Source of the DNA: Azotimanducus sp965199815
GTDB taxonomy: Bacteria > Pseudomonadota > Gammaproteobacteria > Pseudomonadales > Azotimanducaceae
Reading direction: 5' to 3'
Assembly: GCA_965199815.1 (NCBI GenBank)
Contig: CBDATE010000028.1
Location: 434,001 to 498,000, forward strand
DNA: 64,000 nt
This document shows, piece after piece, positions 53,512 through 61,286 of the stretch. The notes beneath the pieces were generated by a model. It was not told the DNA's origin. It worked only from the letters and a program-made list of their open reading frames with translations, and searched no databases. Position numbers and translations under genes: made by a program. The first letter of the stretch is position 1; each line of letters opens with the position of its first letter.

Positions 53512-53726
53512 TGCCTGAAATTCACCATCCCTGATTCGCGATGCGTCCGATATCCTGCTGCTGGGGTTGCCGACCCGCTCCCCGCCAACAGTGGCGCTGA
53601 TGAGAAACAGGCGCTGCCAAGTCGTTCGAAGATTAGGGTACACTTCTTCTGGCACAAAACGGTGGCAGCCTGCTTGCGCCAATATTTTGCTGAAATTCTG
53701 TGTGGTCTGCTCATGCATCGTGTATA

Positions 53727-53756
53727 TTGCGCAATGCGGTCGGCATGTGCTTTAAT
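53727..53756 (+). promoter_or_regulatory. Possible sigma-70-type promoter for the second surface protein
   Basis: TTGCGC (53,727-53,732) and TTTAAT (53,751-53,756) are separated by 18 bp, 60 bp upstream of the predicted start codon. The surrounding sequence is more AT-rich than the giant gene before it. The match is only moderate and is not confirmed. The rest of the 304-bp gap from 53,512 shows no gene and no clear terminator for the giant gene. Confidence 0.35.
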
Positions 53757-53758
53757 CG

Positions 53759-53770
53759 CAATCTAGATTG
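53759..53770. promoter_or_regulatory. Perfect 12-bp palindrome just downstream of the candidate -10 box
   Basis: CAATCTAGATTG is a perfect palindrome beginning three bases after the candidate -10 hexamer. Its position would suit a repressor operator overlapping the transcription start. No regulator is encoded nearby, so this is suggestive only. Confidence 0.3.
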
Positions 53771-53815
53771 GCAGGCGCGTGTCAGCCAACTCACTTTATT
53801 ACTGGAGCCATAATC

Positions 53816-55618
53816 ATGAAGTGTGACGCAAGTACGAACTACCTCTCGGCGAGTAGTCATGACACTACGATCAATCTTGAAGCATCGAAAGAGGATCGGG
53901 AAAACCTCTTTCAGATTCATGTAAGGGATGTAGTGCTGAATCCGAACGGTGGGAAGTCCGTTCGTGGGTTTTCGCTGGCGACCCTCGCTGCCGCTCTTGC
54001 GGCCTGCGGTGGTGGTGGTAGTGGCGGTCCCACACCCCCACCCCCTGCGCCTCCTGCCCCGGCGAATAGTGTTCCTACCTTGAGTGACGCTGAAGCCGAT
54101 GCCACCGAAGATTCCGACACGCCTCTTGCGGGCACAGCGGATGGTGCGGATGCCGATGGCGATGATCTCACCTATTCAGTAACCGCCAATGGCACGTATG
54201 GCTCCCTGACCATTGACGATGCGGGTGCGTGGACTTACACGGTTGACGATGCCAACGACGAGGTCAATGCGCTCAATGTGGGTAGCGACCCGCTGACGGA
54301 TACCGCCACCATTGAAGTGAGTGACGGGCAAGACAGCGTTACTGCGACGGTCACCTTTACCATCATGGGTGCCAACGATGCCCCCACCTTGAGTGATGCC
54401 GCTGCCGATATCGCCGAAGATTCCGACATGCCTCTCATGGGCACAGCGGATGGTGCGGATGTTGACAGCGAGACGCTCACCTATTCGGTAGCTGAAAACG
54501 GCATGTATGGGTCTCTCGTTGTTGACGAGATGGGTGCATGGACCTACACGGTTGACGAAGCCAATGAAATGGTCAATGCGCTCAATGAAGGCGATACCCT
54601 GACGGATACCCTGACCATTGAAGTGAGTGACGGGCAAACCAGCACCACCGCGATGGCTACCTTTACCATCATGGGTGCCAACGATGCCCCCACCTTGAGT
54701 GATGCCGCTGCCGATATCGCCGAAGATTCCGACATGCCTCTCATGGGCACAGCGGATGGTGCGGATGTTGACAGCGAGACGCTCACCTATTCGGTAGCTG
54801 AAAACGGCATGTATGGGTCTCTCGTTGTTGACGAGATGGGTGCATGGACCTACACGGTTGACGAAGCCAATGAAATGGTCAATGCGCTCAATGAGGGCGA
54901 TACCCTGACGGATACCCTGACCATTGAGGTGAGTGACGGGCAAACCAGCACCACCGCGATGGCTACCTTTACCATCATGGGTGCCAACGATGCCCCCACC
55001 TTGAGTGATGCCGCTGCCGATATCGCCGAAGATTCCGACATGCCTCTCATGGGCACAGCGGATGGTGCGGATGTTGACAGCGAGACGCTCACCTATTCGG
55101 TAGCTGAAAACGGCATGTATGGGTCTCTCGTTGTTGACGAGATGGGTGCATGGACCTACACGGTTGACGAAGCCAATGAAATGGTCAATGCGCTCAATGA
55201 GGGCGATACCCTGACGGATACCCTGACCATTGAGGTGAGTGACGGGCAAACCAGCACCACCGCGATGGCTACCTTTACCATCATGGGTGCCAACGATGCC
55301 CCCACCTTGAGTGATGCCGCTGCCGATATCGCCGAAGATTCCGACATGCCTCTCATGGGCACAGCGGATGGTGCGGATGTTGACAGCGAGACGCTCACCT
55401 ATTCGGTAGCTGAAAACGGCATGTATGGGTCTCTCGTTGTTGACGAGATGGGTGCATGGACCTACACGGTTGACGAAGCCAATGAAATGGTCAATGCGCT
55501 CAATGAGGGCGATACCCTGACGGATACCCTGACCATTGAAGTGAGTGACGGGCAAGACAGCGTTACTGCGATGGTCACCATTACCATCATGGGAGCCCGA
55601 TGCCCCCACCCTGAGTGA
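53816..55618 (+). CDS. VCBS-repeat surface protein, N-terminal part (frameshifted)
   Basis: 600 residues before a premature TGA. The ATG at 53,816 is preceded by GGAG (53,804-53,807) at 8-base spacing. Residues 1-50 are hydrophilic. They are followed by KSVRGFSLATLAAALAACGG, which has a hydrophobic core and an LAAC lipobox-like site, then a Gly/Pro-rich linker (GGGGSGGPTPPPPAPPAP). From residue ~84 come ~102-residue VCBS-type repeats (TLSDAAADIAEDSD ... TFTIMGANDAP). The frame breaks in repeat 6: GCC AAC GAT has become GCC CGA T, a 2-bp deletion at 55,597/55,598. Restoring the two bases joins this to the 55,545-61,166 frame as one protein of about 2,450 residues. The intact product would be an envelope-anchored or secreted adhesin-like protein. 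The frameshift could be a real mutation or a sequencing or assembly error in repeats. Confidence 0.85.
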   Translation: MKCDASTNYLSASSHDTTINLEASKEDRENLFQIHVRDVVLNPNGGKSVRGFSLATLAAALAACGGGGSGGPTPPPPAPPAPANSVPTLSDAEADATEDSDTPLAGTADGADADGDDLTYSVTANGTYGSLTIDDAGAWTYTVDDANDEVNALNVGSDPLTDTATIEVSDGQDSVTATVTFTIMGANDAPTLSDAAADIAEDSDMPLMGTADGADVDSETLTYSVAENGMYGSLVVDEMGAWTYTVDEANEMVNALNEGDTLTDTLTIEVSDGQTSTTAMATFTIMGANDAPTLSDAAADIAEDSDMPLMGTADGADVDSETLTYSVAENGMYGSLVVDEMGAWTYTVDEANEMVNALNEGDTLTDTLTIEVSDGQTSTTAMATFTIMGANDAPTLSDAAADIAEDSDMPLMGTADGADVDSETLTYSVAENGMYGSLVVDEMGAWTYTVDEANEMVNALNEGDTLTDTLTIEVSDGQTSTTAMATFTIMGANDAPTLSDAAADIAEDSDMPLMGTADGADVDSETLTYSVAENGMYGSLVVDEMGAWTYTVDEANEMVNALNEGDTLTDTLTIEVSDGQDSVTAMVTITIMGARCPHPE

Positions 55619-56820
55619 TGCCGCTGCCGATATCGCCGAGGACTCCGACATGCCTCTCATGGGCGTAGCGGATGGTGCGGATGTTGACAGCGAGACGCTC
55701 ACCTATTCGGTAACCGAAAACGGCATGTATGGCTCTCTCGTTATTGACGAGATGGGTGCATGGACCTACACGGTTGACGAAGCCAATGAGATGGTCAATG
55801 CGCTCAATGAAGGCGATGCCCTGACGGATACCCTGACCATTGAGGTGAGTGACGGGCAAACCAGCACCACCGCGATGGCTACCTTTACCATCATGGGAGC
55901 CAACGATGCCCCCACCTTGAGTGATGCCGCTGCCGATGTCGCCGAGGACTCCGACATGCCTCTCACTGGCACAGCGGATGGTGCGGATGTTGACAGCGAG
56001 ACGCTCACCTATTCGGTAACCGAAAACGGCATGTATGGGTCTCTCGTTATTGACGAGATGGGTGCATGGACCTACACGGTTGACGAAGCCAACGAAATGG
56101 TTAATGCGCTCAATGAGGGCGATACCCTGACGGATACTCTGACCATTGAGGTGAGTGACGGGCAAACCAGCACCACCGCGATGGCTACCTTTACCATCAT
56201 GGGTGCCAACGATGCCCCCACTTTGAGCGATGCCGCTGCCGATATCGCCGAGGATTCCGACATGCCTCTCATGGGCACAGCGGATGGTGCGGATGTTGAC
56301 AGTGAAACGCTCACCTACTCGGTAGCCGAAAACGGCATGTATGGCTCTCTCGTTATTGACGAGATGGGTGCGTGGACCTACACGGTTGACGAAGCCAATG
56401 AAATGGTCAATGCGCTCAATGTAGGTGATTCCCTGACGGATACCCTGACCATCGAAGTGAGTGACGGTCAAACCAGCACCACCGCGATGGCTACCTTTAC
56501 CATCATGGGTGCCAACGATGCCCCCACTTTGAGCGATGCCGCTGCCGATATCGCCGAGGATTCCGACATGCCTCTCATGGGCACAGCGGATGGTGCGGAT
56601 GTTGACAGTGAAACGCTCACCTACTCGGTAGCCGAAAACGGCATGTATGGCTCTCTCGTTATTGACGAGATGGGTGCGTGGACCTACACGGTTGACGAAG
56701 CCAATGAAATGGTCAATGCGCTCAATGAGGGCGATACCCTGACGGATACCCTGACCATTGAGGTGAGTGACGGGCAAACCAGCACCACCGCGATGGCTAC
56801 CTTTACCATCATGGGTGCCA
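54065..56820 (+). repeat. Nine tandem 306-bp VCBS-type repeats
   Basis: The codons for GANDAPTL recur every 306 bp, at about 54,371, 54,677, 54,983, 55,289, (55,597), 55,900, 56,206 and 56,512. Repeat 1 is three bases longer (SDPLTD). Repeats 2-5 are almost identical in DNA. Repeats 6-9 form a slightly different subfamily (VIDEMG instead of VVDEMG). The 2-bp deletion lies at the boundary between the subfamilies. The unit is VCBS only, without the PKD half seen in the neighbouring giant gene. Confidence 0.93.
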
Positions 56821-59800
56821 ACGATGCCCCCGTCTCTGTTTCAATCGGGGATGGTGTAACGCCCGACGGCATGATGGTCGATATGGACATTGCCGAGAAT
56901 ATGGGCGGCCCGGTTGGCGAAATCACGGTCGAGGACCCGGATGATTCCAGCTTCGCGGAGAGCAGCTTCATGGTCAGCGACGACCGCTTTGAGGTGAAGA
57001 TGGACTCGGAAGGTGGCTTCTGGCTGGTCGTCAGGGAAGGTGGCTTCGACTACGAAACCGAACAGACGGTTGATGTCACAGTCACGGTAACCGACAGTGG
57101 CGGCCTCATGGCCACTTCGGATACATATACCGTCAATGTCATGAATGTTGACGAGCCAGTTATGGCGGTTCGCGAGCAGCTCGCAGTTCACGACAATGAC
57201 ATGATGGTGTCTGACATGTCCACAGTGTTTGCTCATGCCGAGGAGCAGCGATCCGTCAGGGTTGTTCTCAGCGACATGTTTCAGGATCCGGAGGATGCGC
57301 CACAGTTCCTGAATTTCTCGCTTCAGAACGCACCGGACTGGTTCACCTTGGGCAATATTCAGGTGGCTGATAATGGCGATGTCACCGCAGACTTGGTGAG
57401 CGCCCCCGGGCAGGTCGTTCAGGAATCACGCATGGTCACGCTCGTTGCCGAAGATCGTGGCGGCAGTACGGCTTCCGTTGAGTTCGAGCTGTTCGTTGAT
57501 AACGGCAACGACATGATCACCGAGGCTGTATTTCAGCCGAGCGGAGGGGTCGCTCAGATGGTGCCGGAAGATGTCATGGGTGGTTATGTTCTCGGTCAGC
57601 TCGTTGCAACGGATGCCGACGATGCACGTACGGAGAACGGGACGCATGAATGGTTTGTCGATGATCCCGATCAAGCCAGATACTTTGAGGCCGTGCAGGA
57701 TGACGAAGGTAACTGGTTCCTCGAGATCAGAGATGGCGCACCTTTCGATTTTGAAAACGAAAACATTCCGAACGAGTTTCGAGTTGGACTCACGGTAAGG
57801 GAAACCAACCCGCTCTTTCAGGATGAGCAGTTTCAGCGGAAGATATTTGCCAGTGTCGAAATCACGAATGTTGATGAGCCAACTGTGCGCTCATACCAGC
57901 CAGGTAACTGGTGGGCTGCCATTGATGAAGAACTGGATGAGGATGATGTTCAGGCAGGGGATTGGTTGAGCTTTTATGTTCGCGGCGACATATTCGCTGA
58001 TCAGGATGCGGAGACGCTAACCTTGAGCCTTGATGAAAATGCACCTTCCTGGCTCGAGTACGAGTACCAGGCAGGCGATGACAGACTCCTTGTGCGTAAC
58101 AGGGCGGAAATGATCGCTGAGCGTGGCGTGTACGACATTACCGTAGTGGCAACCGATCCGACCACGGGGCATACCAGTTCGGCAACCGCTTCCTTCAGGC
58201 TCGCTGTTGCGATCGAGAACGATGAGCCGAACATCATGAACGAAACGGAAATCGATATAGATGAGAACTCGCCAGCTGGCACCTTGGTAGGAACCTTTGA
58301 TGTTTCGAGTGGGGACTTTGACCTTCAGGGACTGCATCCTTATGGAATGTATGAAGTGGATCACACCGTCATGCGTGAAGATGGAAGGCAGGTGTTTTCG
58401 GGGCTTTTCGCCATCGAGCTAGTCGAATCCGACAATCCCGGGGTGGCGAGGTTCGAGGTGCGCACGACCGAGGATTTGAGTCCGGACCATGAGATCAATG
58501 AAGAATTCGAAATCGAAATCACAGTCCGTGATGCGGCTGGTGCCTCGGACACAGATAGCATCAAAATTGATATTGATGATGTAGATGAAGCACCTGTCCT
58601 GAACCCTGACTTCACCTTCCGTCCGTCATCGTATATCCAGACTGCGATTGTTGGTGAAACACCAGCGCATTTTGATCCTGATGATATGTCATCAGGAGAG
58701 TTTCTTCCGGCGGTTCTTGGCGATGATCTGGTGATGATCAACGTATTTCAGGCTGGTGATCCCATCACGAACGGGCAGGGACTCTACGCCATCAATCTCA
58801 CGCAGCTGATTACAGACCCTGAAGGTGACGACGACGTAACCTTCAGTCTGAGTGTGAACGCTGAAGCGTCTTCCTGGTTAAAGATTATTCAGGATCCCAT
58901 CGAGTTTGATGAGTTGTCGCCAGGCATGGCAATAACTGCTGATTTTAGTGCTCGCCCCGATGACGATGACTACATCGCTATTATCGAAGTTGTGCGCTCG
59001 CCGGAATCAGGCTCCATATCAAGTGATTTGCCAGGGATGATTACTGTCACTGCAACAGATGATGATGGCGATGGTGTATCCGGCACTATGACAATCGGTG
59101 TGAATGTGTTCAACGACCTGAACTATGGTGCTGGTTCTTCTGAAGCGCTCACCTTTGGCCGTTCCACGCTGTTTCAGTATGACACCATCAACTTTACGTA
59201 CGATTTTTCGGTTGACCCTGATCTGAGAGGCACTGACCCGGATTCGCCCGTGCTTGTTGTTTACGGCTGGTCAACTGATGACGATGTCGCGGGTGACTTG
59301 TCACAATATTCCCTTGATTCGCCTGAATCCTTCGCCGTAACGCAGGACCATGTAGATGGATCAATTTCCGGACATGTTCAGTATTACGAAGTTGCGAGAA
59401 CATCTTTTGGCAGTGCTTGGACATTCGTGAGGACGGACGCAACTCGGGAAACCGGAACAATTCAAGAGGTTCAGGATGCCGCTGTCGAGGGCATCACTTT
59501 TGAGACCACCACTGATGATTTTCTGGTAGCGAACGCCATGGTTGGGACTACTATCCTGGATATGGATGGCACGACGATGGCGGAATCGCTTGCAGAAGGC
59601 TTTGCGCCGGTATATACGTGGCAGTTCTCGGAAAATCCTGAAGGTGACGACTGGGAAGCGTTTGAGGTGATTGATTCCCTGGAAGGAGATGGGAGCATAA
59701 TTCGCATACCCATTGACAAGGAAGGGGATTACATTCGTTTGGTCGTGGAATTCATGGATGACGAGGGTCGCTCCGAGCAAGTTACGAGCGATGCGATCAA

Positions 59801-61166
59801 GGTGGGCAAGATAGATACGCTCGATCTGGATGGCCTGACCCCCACTCGCTCGGATGATGTTGCTATCGACTTGAGGAGCGGATTTGTTAATTTTGTTGAT
59901 GATGAGGGTAACCTCTGGTTGCCATCCTCGCCAGACGAAGCCTTCCTGAATGTTGGCGCAACCCTGCAGATCATGGCTCCCCAAGGCGTAGAGGTTCAAT
60001 GGTATGCAAGGGATCTTGACGGTGCCAATCTGGACTTTCCGGAAGAAATAGCGACGGGCAGAGAATTCACCATTACTGAAGATCAGGCGGGCAAGGAAGT
60101 GTTTGCTGTAGTCACCCAGAGGGATGGGAATGGAGCAATCACTTCACGCACTGCGGTGGATGTGTTGCCGTCGAATAACTATGATTTCGATGCAGTTCGC
60201 GTGTATCAGGAGGACCCTGACCCTGGTCCCAGAAATACGAACGTCAATGTCTTTCTGGGTTCTGCTGTACGTGATGATGAATCCGATGACCCCCGTGTGT
60301 ATGAGTTCAGGGGTGAGGTAGCTGATGGGGGATTGGCATCTCTCTTTGTGGATCCTGATGATCAGTTGACTTTTGAGTGGAGCGCCGGAGCATCCGGATT
60401 CACCAAAGATGATGTTGGAGGAGGCCTTTTTGATGTCTGGAAAAGTCCCGACGACAGTACGCTTGTGTTTCTTGACGAGCAAACGGGCCATGTTCGCTTC
60501 ATCACCGCCGCTGAGTTTTCGTTTGCTTCAGGCAACCAACCAAGCCAATCAATAGTCGCTTTGGAACTGACCGCCACAGACTCGGACGGTTCAAAGTCGT
60601 CTGCCATCACTGTTACTTTCCGTGTGGATCGGGAAGCAACCGGTTATAACGAATTTAGCGCTGACAGAAACACCATCATGGAAAATGTTCCGGGTGGCGC
60701 AAGAGGCACCGAGATGGGAGGAGTTGATATCGATGATATAAACGACCCCACTCTCAAATATGGTGGATACACTTGGAGAGTCGTCAACGATGATCGGTTT
60801 GATGTCGTCGCGGATTCCACGGATAGCAGCATGGCGACACTTGTGCTCAAACGAGGGGCTACGCTTGACTATGAGACGGATTTCAATACTCGATCTGGGC
60901 CTGGAACCTACATTGTTGAACTGGAAGCCACTCCTGTGGACAGCGCAGAGTCCGGCTTCGAACCGATCGAAATTGATGTTCGGGTGACGATTACAAATGA
61001 CCCAACTGACGACCCAGTACCTAATCCTGATGGTGCGGTTCCAGGTCTTGACGACGACGAGAATCCTGACCCAGACGAGCGTGAGGATGACGGTACGGAT
61101 GACGACGATGATGCCGGCACAGAGCCTATGTTCGTCTCGATTTTGGACGACGGCATGATCTTCTGA
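55545..61166 (+). CDS. VCBS/cadherin-like surface protein, C-terminal part (frameshifted)
   Basis: Continuation of the protein begun at 53,816. The open frame starts at a GTG at 55,545, but homology to the repeats begins only at the frameshift (55,598, DAPTLSDAAADIAEDSD), so about the first 18 codons are out-of-frame sequence and this is probably not an independent gene. Four VCBS-type repeats run to 56,820. They are followed by a series of cadherin-like domains, each closing with an NVDEP or IDDVDEAP-type linker (around 57,150, 57,870, 58,220, 58,600), then less repetitive beta-rich modules to about 61,000. The end is a very acidic tail (DDDENPDPDEREDDGTDDDD) and EPMFVSILDDGMIF. No barrel or LPXTG is present. 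Lower GC than the giant gene. Export could be lipoprotein-type or type I; this is not settled by sequence. Confidence 0.85.
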   Translation: MTGKTALLRWSPLPSWEPDAPTLSDAAADIAEDSDMPLMGVADGADVDSETLTYSVTENGMYGSLVIDEMGAWTYTVDEANEMVNALNEGDALTDTLTIEVSDGQTSTTAMATFTIMGANDAPTLSDAAADVAEDSDMPLTGTADGADVDSETLTYSVTENGMYGSLVIDEMGAWTYTVDEANEMVNALNEGDTLTDTLTIEVSDGQTSTTAMATFTIMGANDAPTLSDAAADIAEDSDMPLMGTADGADVDSETLTYSVAENGMYGSLVIDEMGAWTYTVDEANEMVNALNVGDSLTDTLTIEVSDGQTSTTAMATFTIMGANDAPTLSDAAADIAEDSDMPLMGTADGADVDSETLTYSVAENGMYGSLVIDEMGAWTYTVDEANEMVNALNEGDTLTDTLTIEVSDGQTSTTAMATFTIMGANDAPVSVSIGDGVTPDGMMVDMDIAENMGGPVGEITVEDPDDSSFAESSFMVSDDRFEVKMDSEGGFWLVVREGGFDYETEQTVDVTVTVTDSGGLMATSDTYTVNVMNVDEPVMAVREQLAVHDNDMMVSDMSTVFAHAEEQRSVRVVLSDMFQDPEDAPQFLNFSLQNAPDWFTLGNIQVADNGDVTADLVSAPGQVVQESRMVTLVAEDRGGSTASVEFELFVDNGNDMITEAVFQPSGGVAQMVPEDVMGGYVLGQLVATDADDARTENGTHEWFVDDPDQARYFEAVQDDEGNWFLEIRDGAPFDFENENIPNEFRVGLTVRETNPLFQDEQFQRKIFASVEITNVDEPTVRSYQPGNWWAAIDEELDEDDVQAGDWLSFYVRGDIFADQDAETLTLSLDENAPSWLEYEYQAGDDRLLVRNRAEMIAERGVYDITVVATDPTTGHTSSATASFRLAVAIENDEPNIMNETEIDIDENSPAGTLVGTFDVSSGDFDLQGLHPYGMYEVDHTVMREDGRQVFSGLFAIELVESDNPGVARFEVRTTEDLSPDHEINEEFEIEITVRDAAGASDTDSIKIDIDDVDEAPVLNPDFTFRPSSYIQTAIVGETPAHFDPDDMSSGEFLPAVLGDDLVMINVFQAGDPITNGQGLYAINLTQLITDPEGDDDVTFSLSVNAEASSWLKIIQDPIEFDELSPGMAITADFSARPDDDDYIAIIEVVRSPESGSISSDLPGMITVTATDDDGDGVSGTMTIGVNVFNDLNYGAGSSEALTFGRSTLFQYDTINFTYDFSVDPDLRGTDPDSPVLVVYGWSTDDDVAGDLSQYSLDSPESFAVTQDHVDGSISGHVQYYEVARTSFGSAWTFVRTDATRETGTIQEVQDAAVEGITFETTTDDFLVANAMVGTTILDMDGTTMAESLAEGFAPVYTWQFSENPEGDDWEAFEVIDSLEGDGSIIRIPIDKEGDYIRLVVEFMDDEGRSEQVTSDAIKVGKIDTLDLDGLTPTRSDDVAIDLRSGFVNFVDDEGNLWLPSSPDEAFLNVGATLQIMAPQGVEVQWYARDLDGANLDFPEEIATGREFTITEDQAGKEVFAVVTQRDGNGAITSRTAVDVLPSNNYDFDAVRVYQEDPDPGPRNTNVNVFLGSAVRDDESDDPRVYEFRGEVADGGLASLFVDPDDQLTFEWSAGASGFTKDDVGGGLFDVWKSPDDSTLVFLDEQTGHVRFITAAEFSFASGNQPSQSIVALELTATDSDGSKSSAITVTFRVDREATGYNEFSADRNTIMENVPGGARGTEMGGVDIDDINDPTLKYGGYTWRVVNDDRFDVVADSTDSSMATLVLKRGATLDYETDFNTRSGPGTYIVELEATPVDSAESGFEPIEIDVRVTITNDPTDDPVPNPDGAVPGLDDDENPDPDEREDDGTDDDDDAGTEPMFVSILDDGMIF

Positions 61167-61234
61167 GGACGGAAGACATCGACCCGGGTTGATGATTCAG
61201 TACAGCTCCAGGTACGAAAAACCAGCCCCACCCC

Positions 61235-61268
61235 AGTGCCCCGCGGTTCTTCCGCGGGGCACTTTTTT
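61235..61268 (+). terminator. Intrinsic terminator of the second surface-protein gene
   Basis: A 12-bp perfect stem, AGTGCCCCGCGG (61,235-61,246) paired with CCGCGGGGCACT (61,252-61,263), has a TTCTT loop and runs into six T residues (61,263-61,268). It lies 69 bp after the stop codon at 61,166 and separates this gene from the ATPase gene. Confidence 0.93.
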
Positions 61269-61286
61269 GTGCGCAAGGTGAAGATA

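Noticed and set aside
55545..55620. Programmed ribosomal frameshift in the second surface protein
   Set aside because: No slippery heptamer or following structure is evident, and comparison with sister repeats shows a simple loss of two bases.
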